From positions 18,352-66,652 of the forward strand of contig REAP01000020.1 in assembly GCA_004294385.1 (NCBI GenBank): a DNA stretch of 48,301 nt, read 5' to 3'. This stretch comes from Oscillatoriales cyanobacterium (GTDB lineage Bacteria > Cyanobacteriota > Cyanobacteriia > Cyanobacteriales > Microcoleaceae). Within the stretch, counting starts at the first letter, position 1, and each line of letters opens with the position of its first letter. The notes under the pieces were generated by a model. The model was not told the origin of the DNA. It worked only from the letters and a program-made list of their open reading frames with translations, and made no database searches. The position numbers and the translations under genes are program-made. Of this stretch, positions 9,026 to 16,921 are shown piece after piece.

Positions 9026-9712
9026 ATGGCAACCATTATTTTACTTAAAGACATTACCAAAACCTATCACTTGGAAGCGATCGATGTTCCTATCCTCAAG
9101 CGCGTTAATTTGTCGATCGAACAGGGCGAATATGTAGCAATTATGGGGGCTTCTGGTTCGGGAAAATCGACACTGATGAATATCATTGGTTGTCTCGATC
9201 GTCCCACCAGCGGGGAGTATTTCTTAGCAGGTATAAATCTCACAACGCTGGATGATGATGAACTCGCAGATATCCGCAATCAATACATTGGGTTCGTGTT
9301 TCAGCAGTTCAACCTATTACCACGGCTAACATCACTGGCGAATGTGATGCTACCGATGATTTATGCCGATGTCGATCGCTCCCAACGGATCGAGCAAGCT
9401 ACGGAAGCATTAGTACAAGTCGGTTTGAGCGATCGACTCCAGAATAGTCCCAATCAGTTGTCAGGCGGACAGCAACAGCGAGTGGCGATCGCCCGTGCCT
9501 TAGTCAATCATCCAGCCTTAGTCTTGGCGGATGAACCGACTGGAGCACTGGATTCTCAAACCTCTCAAGAGATTATGGATCTGCTCACAGAATTAAATCA
9601 ACAAGGTACAACGATCGCGATCGTCACCCATGATGCTGATGTCGCCGCGAGGACAAAACGGGTGATTCGGATACTGGATGGAGTAATTGTTGAGAATGCG
9701 CGATCGAAGTAA
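9026..9712 (+). CDS. ABC ATPase of MacB/LolD type
   Basis: A 228-aa ATPase that partners the upstream MacB-like permease. Walker A GASGSGKST is at about 41-49, the Q-loop FVFQQFNLLPRLT is typical of LolD/MacB/FtsE proteins, the signature LSGGQQQRV starts at about residue 146, Walker B VLADEPTGALD is at about 165-175 and the switch His lies in IVTHD. The length is normal for the family. Together with the adaptor (5530) and permease (7554) it forms a tripartite export set. The substrate may be a peptide, a lipid, an antibiotic or a siderophore-like compound; the sequence does not decide. Confidence 0.95.
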   Translation: MATIILLKDITKTYHLEAIDVPILKRVNLSIEQGEYVAIMGASGSGKSTLMNIIGCLDRPTSGEYFLAGINLTTLDDDELADIRNQYIGFVFQQFNLLPRLTSLANVMLPMIYADVDRSQRIEQATEALVQVGLSDRLQNSPNQLSGGQQQRVAIARALVNHPALVLADEPTGALDSQTSQEIMDLLTELNQQGTTIAIVTHDADVAARTKRVIRILDGVIVENARSK

Positions 9713-9720
9713 ATTTTCGC

Positions 9721-10105
9721 TTCTCAATTAGCCTTTTATGAACAGGCAAGATGCCTGTTCCACAATAAAATTTATCTCTAAGCCTTTTATGAACAGGCAA
9801 GATGCCTGTTCCACAATAAAATTTATCTTTTATGAACAGGCAAGATGCCTGTTCCACAATAAAATTTATCTTTTATGAACAGGCAAGATGCCTGTTCCAC
9901 AATAAAATTTATCTCTTGTGGAACGGGCATCTTGCCCGTTCTGGAGAATGGTGCAGCTCATATCAATTCCGGTTGCACCGTAAATTTATCTCTTCTCAAT
10001 TAGCCTTTTATGAACAGGCAAGATGCCTGTTCCACAATAAAATTTATCTGTTGTGGAACAGGCATCTTGCCTGTTCTTGAGAATGGTACAGGTTGCACCG
10101 GAATG
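9721..10105. repeat. Cluster of GAACAGGCAAGATGCCTGTTC palindromic repeats
   Basis: Five copies in one orientation (near 9735, 9788, 9832, 9876 and 10010) read TTTTATGAACAGGCAAGATG then CCTGTTCCACAATAAAATTT. Two copies in the opposite orientation lie near 9915 and 10050 (GTGGAACAGGCATCTTGCCTG type). Each carries the palindrome GGCAAGATGCC. Related copies lie at 15358-15415 and in the element at 16922-17031. Short open frames across this block are translated repeat and are not genes. Confidence 0.92.
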
Positions 10106-10110
10106 ATAGA

Positions 10111-10175
10111 GAGGACACGGCAATGCCGTTTCCCTACAATTTATCAGGGTAGGGAAACGGCACTGCCGTCTCCTC
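10111..10175. repeat. Palindromic repeat overlapping the 3' end of the SbmA-like gene
   Basis: The arms GAGGACACGGCAATGCCGTT and AACGGCACTGCCGTCTCCTC flank a TCCCTAC/GTAGGGA inner pair. It is a copy of the family at 3510-3583. The minus-strand gene ending at 10134 runs into it, so the last 13 codons (EETAVPFPYPDKL) come from the repeat. Confidence 0.85.
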
Positions 10176-11930
10176 CATTTCTATCTTTCTGCCTTCATCA
10201 ACCAGATTGTCAGAAATCAAAATAGGTAAAGGTTCAGAAGCTTTTAAAGACCAGGTGCGATCGGCGGTCAAATCCAAAATAGACTGATGATAATTACTCA
10301 AACTTTCTCGATGTCCAATGCTCAAAAAGGTCATACCAGAGGCTTGTAACTGTTGGTATAAAAGTTTTTCATTACTAGAGTCAAGGGCGCTAGTAGCCTC
10401 ATCTAAAATTGCGTAACTAGGTTTATTGAGCAGCAGACCTGCGAAAATTAGGCGCTGTTGCTCTCCCAAAGATAGAACCTGCGCCCAGTTTTGTTCAGTA
10501 TTGAATCCTCCATAACTTTGCTCTAAGTTGGGTAAATTTACCTCAATCAAAATTTGCCTCAACTGCGAATCTTCGACTGACTCATCCATATTTGGATACA
10601 GCATTTGATCGCGTAATGTTCCTAAAATCATGTAAGGCCGCTGCGACAAAAATAACATTTCATCGAGGGTAGGCCGCAAAATTGTACCAGTCCCTGCATC
10701 CCACAGTCCAACGATCGCCCTTAGCAAAGAACTTTTCCCGCACCCGCTAGGCCCTCTCACCAGCAAACCCTCGCCAGTAGACAGTTTCACAGATAGATCC
10801 TCCACCAAAGTCCGTTGACGGTTAGGTGTTTGGAGGGTCATATTTTCGATCGCCAGTCGATCGGCAATTTCAGTTTTGATACTTGTTTTTTCAACACCGT
10901 CAACCTCGTTAGAAGTTAAATGGTGAGTTTCCAAACACTCTAAAAAGGTGTATAAACGCTCGACACCAGCGCCAAAAGTAGCAAGGGATTGGAAGCGCGC
11001 CACAATTAGATTCAGCGAGAAAAAGACTCGAATGAAAGCTCCTTGCGCCTCGGTAACTTTACCAACTTCTAAATCCCCCGCAAAAATGCCGGGGGCGACT
11101 ACAATTGCTGGCAAAATGAACGGAATAAATTCATAGGCGTTAGTCAAGATATTGAGATTAAACTCCCAAAAAATCAAGCGCTTGAAGTTATCAAAAGCTT
11201 CGACAAATCTGCCTTTGATTTGAGCTGACTCACAGTCTTCTCCCTGATAAAAAGCGATCGCCTCCGCATTTTCTCGCACCCGCACTAAACTAAACCGGAA
11301 ATCGGCCTCTTTTTTAAGCTGCCCAAAATTGAGTCGCATTAAGGGCTTCCCGAATACCCCAACAGTCGCCAGGGTTCCCACCAGGGCGTAGAGCACCAAA
11401 AACAAGATTAAGGGCTTAGAAATGCCCCAGAGCACGCCACTAAATGCCACTACAGCTAACAAAGAATCAACTACCGCCAGCAATAGTTTTAACGATTCTT
11501 GGGTAAAGCTTTTGACATCTTCAGCAATCCGCTGATCGGGGTTATCGATGTCCGCATCGGCATGATTTAGATTGTAAAATGCGCGATTCTGGAAATAGCG
11601 ATCGACAAAATAGTTAGTCAGCCATCGCCGCCACTCCAAGCCCAGGCGATCGCGCAAATAGTCATAGCCTGCATATAATGGTGCATAAATAACTAATGTC
11701 CCAGCAAATACGAAAATTGTTTGCCAAAATCTAGCTTCATCATGAGCAGACAATGCGGAGATTAGCTCGCCTCGCTTGTTGTTGAGCAGCACGCTCAGTC
11801 CCGTGTAGCCAAATGACAACAGGATGACTAACAGCAATAAGCCGCGCGCCCGCCATTTTTCGTCGCTTGACCAGTAAGATTTGGCGATCGCCCAGAACTG
11901 TTTGAGTATAGTTAGATTAAATCGTTGCAT
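10134..11930 (-). CDS. SbmA/BacA-like ABC transporter with fused ATPase (YddA/ABCD type)
   Basis: A 598-aa membrane ABC protein. An SbmA/BacA-like transmembrane domain covers about residues 1-330, including family-type stretches LEWRRWLTNYFVDRYFQNRA and NPDQRIAEDVKSFT. The ATPase domain has Walker A GPSGCGKSS at about 395-403, a variant signature LSLGEQQRL at about 489 and Walker B YAILDEATSALD. This architecture (COG4178) is found in E. coli YddA, in the vitamin B12 transporter of mycobacteria and in peroxisomal ABCD proteins. Its substrate here is unknown. The last 13 residues are encoded by a dispersed palindromic repeat, so the native C-terminus has probably been replaced. The start has no strong ribosome site. 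Confidence 0.9.
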   Translation of the reverse strand: MQRFNLTILKQFWAIAKSYWSSDEKWRARGLLLLVILLSFGYTGLSVLLNNKRGELISALSAHDEARFWQTIFVFAGTLVIYAPLYAGYDYLRDRLGLEWRRWLTNYFVDRYFQNRAFYNLNHADADIDNPDQRIAEDVKSFTQESLKLLLAVVDSLLAVVAFSGVLWGISKPLILFLVLYALVGTLATVGVFGKPLMRLNFGQLKKEADFRFSLVRVRENAEAIAFYQGEDCESAQIKGRFVEAFDNFKRLIFWEFNLNILTNAYEFIPFILPAIVVAPGIFAGDLEVGKVTEAQGAFIRVFFSLNLIVARFQSLATFGAGVERLYTFLECLETHHLTSNEVDGVEKTSIKTEIADRLAIENMTLQTPNRQRTLVEDLSVKLSTGEGLLVRGPSGCGKSSLLRAIVGLWDAGTGTILRPTLDEMLFLSQRPYMILGTLRDQMLYPNMDESVEDSQLRQILIEVNLPNLEQSYGGFNTEQNWAQVLSLGEQQRLIFAGLLLNKPSYAILDEATSALDSSNEKLLYQQLQASGMTFLSIGHRESLSNYHQSILDLTADRTWSLKASEPLPILISDNLVDEGRKIEMEETAVPFPYPDKL

Positions 11931-12029
11931 TACTTTTATTCATACAAAATTGCTCACCTATTTAATATAATAGGAAAACAGGATTGAAAGCGCAAAAATT
12001 CCAAATCTTGGCTTTGAAAAATAGCAGGT

Positions 12030-12236
12030 GTGTCAAACTGTGTCCAGGAAAGATAGCAGCGCGATCGGCAAGGAGTAGTAGCGGAACATCGCCCCTGGTT
12101 CCATAAATTGCTCCATCACCAGCAATCTTTACTGATTACTTTCAAGTATTGCCTTCGCCTGCAAAAGTCCTTGAATATTCGTGCCGCGATCGCTGCTAGC
12201 TGTTAAATAGATGCGATCGCCATTGGAGTTAACTGA
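12030..12236 (-). pseudogene. Frameshifted coding remnant, family not recognised
   Basis: Within the 657-bp gap upstream of the SbmA-like gene, the minus strand reads NGDRIYLTASSDRGTNIQG and on to a stop at 12129. In the next frame it reads IAGDGAIYGTRGDVPLLLL. These are protein-like sentences without a start codon, apparently split by a frameshift. I do not recognise the family. The rest of the gap shows only HIP1 sites and no further coding signal. Confidence 0.3.
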
Positions 12237-12587
12237 TCAATAATCAAACTGGGATAAATTTACTGGGTTTGAGCGATCGCCCAAAACTCAGGACTCACAG
12301 TAATAGCGATCGTCGTTCGAGGGAAAGGTTCTTGTCTGTGAGTTAGTTCTATTTAGCACCATATTCTGTGGCAAAACATGAGCATAATAGCGATTCTTAC
12401 AGAGCGCTTCGCTATCGCGATACATTACTCCCCTGAGATCGCCTAACTTGTAGGGTTTGTTAATGCAATGTAACGAATCCAAACTATACTTAATGCTAAT
12501 TGTTGGTGCGTTACTCTCCGCTAGGACAATCTACAAAGTTACATTTTACCCAATAAAACTCTAACCTTTTAAGAACAGGAGTAAGTT

Positions 12588-13727
12588 ATGACAAAACTCA
12601 ATACATTGTTTCTAGCTGCAAATCCAAAAAACACTACGCGGCTGGCACTTGACGAAGAAATTAGAGAAATTACCTACAAAATACGATTATCCGAAGGGCG
12701 AGATGTGTTAGACGTAAATTCATTTTGTGCAGTTCGTCCAGATGATTTACTTCAGTATCTTAATCAATACAAACCACAACTTGTGCATTTTAGCGGACAC
12801 GGAAGCGACGCAGGTGAAATTATACTTGCGGACAATAATGGAAATGCTAAACCAGTCAGTCCGCAAGCATTGAAAGCTCTTTTCTCCACACTTAAAGATA
12901 ACATTCAAATAGTTGTCTTAAATGCGTGTTTTTCAAAAATTCAAGGTGAAGCAATTAATGAAGTTATTGATTATGTCATTGGAATGAATACTTCTATTGG
13001 CGATAGAGCCGCTATAACATTTGCTTCATCATTCTATCGCGCATTGGGATTCGATAGGACAATTCAAGAAGCGTTCGACCAAGCAAAAACCGCGCTTTTA
13101 TTGGAAGGCATTCCTGAAGAAAACACGCCTGAACTATTAATTAAACAAGGTGTTTCACCGCATCGAAAACTTTCAGCGACAATTGCTAATTCAGACATAT
13201 ATCTGGCGAGAAAATATCGCAAAGTATTTGACCGACCTGCTTTTAGAACATCTTGTATTAGCGAATTATTTCTAAGGGAACTGACGGAAGCCATTGATGA
13301 CGTTCAAGCATCTCTAAACACTGGAAGTTTATATTCCCGAAGCGGCAAACTGCTTGGAACGGTTCCAGAAAAATACGAATTCCAATCAATTGAAATTCAA
13401 CAAGCATTAGATAAAATCACATCGCGTCTTAGCCAACTTAAATGCTATGTAGTTCAATTCGACGCAACATTTAGACAAATACATCCACGTTACACTCACC
13501 ACCAGAATTTCTACTCTATGATTATGTCTTTAGGTGATGTTGCTGATGGAGAGAGCATTCGAGATATTGTGCGCCAAATGGATGCGATTGATCAAAACCG
13601 AAACGATATTCTGCATTTGATAAATCCTCTTTTGGAAAAAAGTGGTGAGAGACCTCTTCAACTCATCGAACTATCTAGCGAGATTTTGAAGAAATGGGAT
13701 GCTCCCATCGCAAAACATTTACATTGA
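12588..13727 (+). CDS. CHAT-domain (caspase-like) protein with unassigned C-terminal half
   Basis: A 379-aa soluble protein. Residues 1-195 form a compact CHAT-type caspase-like protease domain: HFSGHG carries the predicted catalytic His71, and VVLNACFS carries the predicted Cys114. Conserved features after the Cys are present too (YVIGMN, AAITFASSFYRALG). Residues about 195-379 are mostly helical and match no family I know. They could be a substrate, a partner or a sensor domain. An AGGAG motif lies 6-7 bases before the ATG. The gene contains no GCGATCGC or CGATCG, unlike its neighbours, and uses AT-rich codons, which suggests acquisition by transfer. CHAT proteases often act in bacterial immunity or stress death pathways; no partner gene lies beside it. 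Confidence 0.85.
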   Translation: MTKLNTLFLAANPKNTTRLALDEEIREITYKIRLSEGRDVLDVNSFCAVRPDDLLQYLNQYKPQLVHFSGHGSDAGEIILADNNGNAKPVSPQALKALFSTLKDNIQIVVLNACFSKIQGEAINEVIDYVIGMNTSIGDRAAITFASSFYRALGFDRTIQEAFDQAKTALLLEGIPEENTPELLIKQGVSPHRKLSATIANSDIYLARKYRKVFDRPAFRTSCISELFLRELTEAIDDVQASLNTGSLYSRSGKLLGTVPEKYEFQSIEIQQALDKITSRLSQLKCYVVQFDATFRQIHPRYTHHQNFYSMIMSLGDVADGESIRDIVRQMDAIDQNRNDILHLINPLLEKSGERPLQLIELSSEILKKWDAPIAKHLH

Positions 13728-13894
13728 ATCGCACCGAAAAGCAATTTTAAGCTGCTTTGAAGCTTGTTCGTTATAATCGCGGCATAGCATTCAATGGACG
13801 TGAGGGCAAAACAGCGACTTTGTTATCGCGTTGCCTTGTTTCCCTATAACGCCAAACAATTCTCTACAACTTGGGTTAAATTCATTGTCGCACC

Positions 13895-14893
13895 CTAATC
13901 CAACTTCACCACCATTTTGCCTACATTTTTTCCCTCAAAAAGACCGATAAACGCGCCCGCTGCCTGGTCAATTCCTACCACCACTGTTTCCTGGTTCTTC
14001 AGTTTTCCAGCTTGGAAATAACCGCCCACTTCCCGTTCAAATTCGCCCTGACGATCGAGCGAATCACCAACAATCAGCCCTTTCATCGTCAACCGTTTGC
14101 CAATCATGTTAAACAGATTGTTCGGGCCCGGCTGTGGGTTGTTGTAACCAGAAATGCTGCCGCAAGCGATAATCCGCCCGTGCACGCGCAGGGCCGAGAG
14201 CGCCGCTTGCAGGGTTTCGCCGCCTACATTGTCGAAATAAACATCAATTCCGTCCGGTGCCGCCTGGTTCAATTGTTCGAGGACTGGGCCGGAATTGTAA
14301 TTGAAAGCCCGATCGAATCCGCATTCTTCTAGCAGAAACTTGACTTTTTCGGCTGAACCTGCTGAGCCGATCGCACGACACCCGCGCAATTTTGCCAGTT
14401 GTCCCGCCACACTTCCCACCGCGCCCGCAGCACCCGAAATAAAGATGGTGTCGCCAGCTTTCACATCTACTAAATTCAACCCAGCCCAAGCCGTCATCCC
14501 CGTCATACCGATCGCACCGAGATAAACCGATAGCGGTTGAATTTCGCTGCTGACAGGGTGTAAGTCTTTGGGCGCTGCGATGAAGTATTCCCGCCAGCCA
14601 AAGTTGGAAGTGACGACATCACCGGGCTTGAATTCTGGGGCGCGCGATTCGATAACTTCGCCGACTGCGCCGCCTTGCAGAACTTTACCTAACTCGAAGG
14701 ATGGAACATAGGATTTGCTCTCATTCATGCGTCCGCGCATATACGGATCTACCGATATGTAGCGATTGCGAACGAGTATCTGCCCGTCTTGAAGTGGCTT
14801 TATTTCGGTTTGGGCGATCGCAAAATTAGCTGCGGTTGGCATTCCGTTGGGGCGGGAGACTAGCTGAATCTCGCGGCTCATGATATCTGTCAT
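13895..14893 (-). CDS. NADPH-dependent medium-chain oxidoreductase, CurA/YncB type
   Basis: A 332-aa zinc-independent member of the medium-chain dehydrogenase/reductase superfamily. The N-terminal domain has VDPYMRGRMN, typical of the leukotriene B4/prostaglandin reductase and curcumin reductase group. The cofactor site GAAGAVGSVAGQLAK is at about 154-168. FDNVGGETLQAAL and ACGSISGYN follow as in the same group. It reduces the double bond of alpha,beta-unsaturated ketones with NADPH and probably detoxifies reactive carbonyls. An AGGAG site 6-7 bases upstream supports the first ATG. The DUF5335-like gene lies 70 bp upstream on the same strand, so the two may be co-transcribed. Confidence 0.92.
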   Translation of the reverse strand: MTDIMSREIQLVSRPNGMPTAANFAIAQTEIKPLQDGQILVRNRYISVDPYMRGRMNESKSYVPSFELGKVLQGGAVGEVIESRAPEFKPGDVVTSNFGWREYFIAAPKDLHPVSSEIQPLSVYLGAIGMTGMTAWAGLNLVDVKAGDTIFISGAAGAVGSVAGQLAKLRGCRAIGSAGSAEKVKFLLEECGFDRAFNYNSGPVLEQLNQAAPDGIDVYFDNVGGETLQAALSALRVHGRIIACGSISGYNNPQPGPNNLFNMIGKRLTMKGLIVGDSLDRQGEFEREVGGYFQAGKLKNQETVVVGIDQAAGAFIGLFEGKNVGKMVVKLD

Positions 14894-14963
14894 AATTTGC
14901 TCCTAACCTGTAAAAGTTGACTGTTTGGGTAAGTCCTGTTGAACTCAGAATTATTCAGCCAGC

Positions 14964-15335
14964 TTAACTAACTTGTAGCTCGATCAATGTTTGTGTCCCA
15001 GCAGCGTCACTAATCCGAAGCGCTACCATCACACCGAGTGAGTTTTGTCCTGTTAAAACTTCTGTTGGTGAATCGATCGTGTGAGCGTAATTCACCTCAT
15101 CTTTACCTACTTCAATTACCAAATCATCTCCTTTTCCAGGGCGATCGTAAATAATCGCATGAAGAGGTGCATTCTTAATCAATTCTGCATCACCGACTTC
15201 TGAACCGATGATTTCGATCGAAATATGCCGTCCGCGATTGCCATCGGTAAACTGATCGAAAAATTCACCCCATCGCTCGCGTGGCACAGATTTGTTGATT
15301 TCAATCTTGTTTGCCATTTCCATTTTATTCACCAT
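14964..15335 (-). CDS. DUF5335-like small protein
   Basis: A 123-aa soluble protein of unknown function. It opens with a polar helix containing RERWGEFFDQFTDGNRG, then a beta-rich part (ISIEIIGSEVGD, LHAIIYDRPGKGDDLVIEVG, YAHTIDSPTEV). This pattern, with the DRPG...D.L.I phrase and the closing ALRISD...TLIEL, is what I know from DUF5335 proteins. The ATG at 15335 is preceded by GGAAGGAAT at a good distance, which favours it over the in-frame ATGs at codons 5 and 7. It stands just upstream of the CurA-like gene. No catalytic residues can be proposed. Confidence 0.75.
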   Translation of the reverse strand: MVNKMEMANKIEINKSVPRERWGEFFDQFTDGNRGRHISIEIIGSEVGDAELIKNAPLHAIIYDRPGKGDDLVIEVGKDEVNYAHTIDSPTEVLTGQNSLGVMVALRISDAAGTQTLIELQVS

Positions 15336-15357
15336 GATGATTCCTTCCTATTTTTAT

Positions 15358-15415
15358 TTTGTGGAACAGGCATCTTGCCTGTTTTCTGTGGAACAGGCAT
15401 CTTGCCTGTTCTTGA
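15358..15415. repeat. Two TGGAACAGGCATCTTGCCTG repeats
   Basis: Two adjacent copies of the palindromic family of the 9721-10105 cluster lie upstream of the DUF5335-like gene and about 20 bp beyond the broken end of the dps remnant. Confidence 0.85.
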
Positions 15416-15434
15416 AAATGATGCAAAATGTCAG

Positions 15435-15671
15435 CTAAAAAAGTTGACAAAGACTTAGCTGCGAATGATGTTTTTTATAAAGGCTGTAGAGAATCAGGCT
15501 GTCTGCTAAAATTTGGTTGAGTTGTTCGCAGCTTTCGGAACGAGCACTGGAAGCTAGGGCGATCGGCAAATTTCGCAGTGTCCCAAACGGCTGAATTTCT
15601 CGACCATGCTGATGCAAAACGGGCTGACTGTTGTTTCCATGAGCATTCGATTTTAAAATTTGAATCTGCAT
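15435..15671 (-). pseudogene. dps: 3'-truncated dps (ferritin-like DNA-protection protein) remnant
   Basis: From an ATG at 15671 with a good GAGGAAA ribosome site, the minus strand encodes 78 residues. The C-terminal part reads IQPFGTLRNLPIALASSARS then LNQILADSLILYSLYKKHHS. This is the N-terminal segment of cyanobacterial Dps proteins (LNQxLADxxxLYxxYKKHHW), including the first helix of the ferritin-like fold. Intact proteins are about 180 residues. Here the frame drifts after KKHH (the usual W is S) and stops 12 residues on, losing most of the four-helix bundle and the ferroxidase residues. The break lies about 20 bp from the 15358-15415 repeats. A functional peptide is unlikely. Confidence 0.75.
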
Positions 15672-15759
15672 GAAAGTTTTCCTCGATTTCAATATTTGCA
15701 GGACGGTTACGATTGGTGGCACTTACGTAAAGCACTGATTAGCATCTCAATGAGTGGAA

Positions 15760-15826
15760 GGGCGAAGCATGACCGCAGGCAATTTATTAGTGAGAAGCAG
15801 AGATTTACTGCGGTCATGCTTCGCCC
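15760..15826. repeat. Inverted repeat GGGCGAAGCATGACCGCA
   Basis: A perfect 18-bp inverted pair, 15760-15777 with 15809-15826, around a 31-nt loop. It belongs with 16556-16614 and 17590-17660 to a family whose core is GGGCGAAGCATxxC. It lies between the dps remnant and the glycine-rich protein gene. Confidence 0.88.
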
Positions 15827-15862
15827 CTACTAATATATTTGCAAAACACAGATGCAGCCGCC

Positions 15863-16288
15863 TTAGACTGCGATCGACATACTCATTTCCTGACTGATTC
15901 TGTCTAGCATCTGCTTCGCCTGACTGACATCCTCATTGCTACCAGTCACAAGGATAATGAACTCGCCTGCTTGAATTTGAGTGTCGTACTTCACTACCTC
16001 GTGCTTCGGGATTCCTAATCCTCCCAAGGCACCAGCCAATCCTCCTACAGCAGCAGCACCAGCGCCACCAACCAGCGTTCCTTCCAACCAACCCGCCAAC
16101 ACTCCAGCAATGGGCCCAGCAACGACGATCGGAGCCATTCCCGGAATAAACAGCACTCCAGCCCCGGCTAAAATGCCAAATAAACCTCCGACGAAGCTAC
16201 CCCAATAACCACCTCCTGCGGCTCCAGCTACTCTTTCTGCTTCTGAATGGGAGGGGAAATGACCAACAATCGTGTGTGTGTATGACAT
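15863..16288 (-). CDS. Glycine-zipper membrane protein, general-stress 17M / DUF1269-like
   Basis: A 141-aa protein from the ATG at 16288, which has AAGGAAA upstream. A longer frame to 16381 exists, but its extra 31 residues are Lys/Asn-rich and lack a ribosome site. The N-terminus (YTHTIVGHFPSHSEAERVAG) resembles the opening of general-stress 17M-like domains. The middle (about 26-95) is an alternation of Gly and Ala with two or three hydrophobic stretches, typical of glycine-zipper membrane segments. The end (GEFIILVTGSNEDVSQAKQM) is a short ferredoxin-like beta-alpha unit. It probably sits in a membrane and is stress-related; no enzyme activity is suggested. Confidence 0.75.
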   Translation of the reverse strand: MSYTHTIVGHFPSHSEAERVAGAAGGGYWGSFVGGLFGILAGAGVLFIPGMAPIVVAGPIAGVLAGWLEGTLVGGAGAAAVGGLAGALGGLGIPKHEVVKYDTQIQAGEFIILVTGSNEDVSQAKQMLDRISQEMSMSIAV

Positions 16289-16413
16289 GAGTTTGTTTCC
16301 TTTATTTCTTTGTCCGTATGATGGAAAAAATTCTTGATTTTTGATTTTTTTTTTATCTTTTGACGTTCGATTTAATCTCAACTTTGATTTCTTGCGCCGT
16401 CAACTGAACTTTA

Positions 16414-16493
16414 ACAAAAATTGCCCAGTATAATCTCTACCTTTTGATTTAATATTTACAAAAATTTCCCAGCCTAATCTCTACCTTTTGATT
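16414..16493. repeat. 36-bp direct repeat, two copies at 44-bp spacing
   Basis: ACAAAAATTGCCCAGTATAA followed by TCTCTACCTTTTGATT (16414-16449) recurs at 16458-16493 with three or four changes. It lies upstream of the glycine-rich protein gene in an AT-rich stretch with no coding signal. Confidence 0.75.
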
Positions 16494-16555
16494 ATTTTAA
16501 GGGAATGCTATCTATAGATATATTATGGTTAAAAGCAGGGATTAATTACCGGAAT

Positions 16556-16614
16556 GCTTCGCCCGTACTTGGTTAAAACGAGAGATTTACTGCGGTCATG
16601 CTTCGCCCCTACAG
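16556..16614. repeat. GCGGTCATGCTTCGCCCCTAC repeat, same-orientation pair
   Basis: ATGCTTCGCCCGTAC near 16555 and GCGGTCATGCTTCGCCCCTA near 16592 are two same-strand members of the GGGCGAAGCAT family. They are followed by AGATATATTTGCAAATTCGG, which also resembles the flank of the 15760 copy. Confidence 0.65.
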
Positions 16615-16657
16615 ATATATTTGCAAATTCGGGATGCTCCCATCATTCAGTCTCTGA

Positions 16658-16921
16658 CTACGACCTGATTTTTGTAGTTTGCTTCAAAAGTTCAAACCAA
16701 AGCAAGCTAATCAATCCACCGCCCAAACAGATAGCAAGATCGATCGCACTTAGCAGAGAAAAGCTAAACAAATGACGCAAAAACGGGACATACAACACCA
16801 GCCCAAGGAACAACAGTCCCCCACCAATCACCCACCACAGAGCCGGATTTGGGGATTTCAGTATTTTAAAGCTGAGGCGCGAGGTCGAATTCCTCTGAAA
16901 TATCTCGGTTATTACTGAGAT
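16658..16921 (-). pseudogene. C-terminal remnant of a P-type cation-transporting ATPase
   Basis: On the minus strand, from the edge of the repeat at 16922 to a stop at 16658, one open frame of about 87 codons reads SVITEIFQRNSTSRLSFKIL, NPALWWVIGGGLLFLGLVLY, VPFLRHLFSFSLLSAIDLAI and ending LISLLWFELLKQ. This is the last pair of membrane helices and the C-terminal tail typical of Ca2+/cation P-type ATPases (F..RS.R.S.F...NP.L..., YVPFL, FELLK). The catalytic DKTGT region and all other domains are missing. The 5' end stops exactly where the terminal inverted repeat of the 16922-17031 element begins. It is not expected to be expressed. Confidence 0.7.

Noticed and set aside
9721..10105. Possible CRISPR-like cluster
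   Set aside because: Copies occur in both orientations, are themselves palindromic, and the gaps between them are repeat flank, not spacers.
9724..10225. Several short open frames on both strands, with phrases such as MNRQDACSTIK
   Set aside because: They are translations of the repeated GAACAGGCAAGATGCCTGTTC units and have no conserved protein character.
12288..12482. 64-codon minus-strand open frame before the CHAT gene
   Set aside because: No ribosome site, no recognisable composition or motif, and the region overlaps the expected CHAT promoter.
15475..15735. Alternative minus-strand frame over the dps remnant
   Set aside because: The neighbouring frame carries the Dps motifs and the Shine-Dalgarno site; this one is a shadow.
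16289..16381. N-terminal extension of the glycine-rich membrane protein
   Set aside because: The extra 31 codons are Lys/Asn-rich and lack a ribosome site, while the ATG at 16288 has AAGGAAA.
16554..16775. 73-codon plus-strand frame
   Set aside because: It crosses the GGGCGAAGCAT repeat and lies antisense to the ATPase remnant; no family resemblance.
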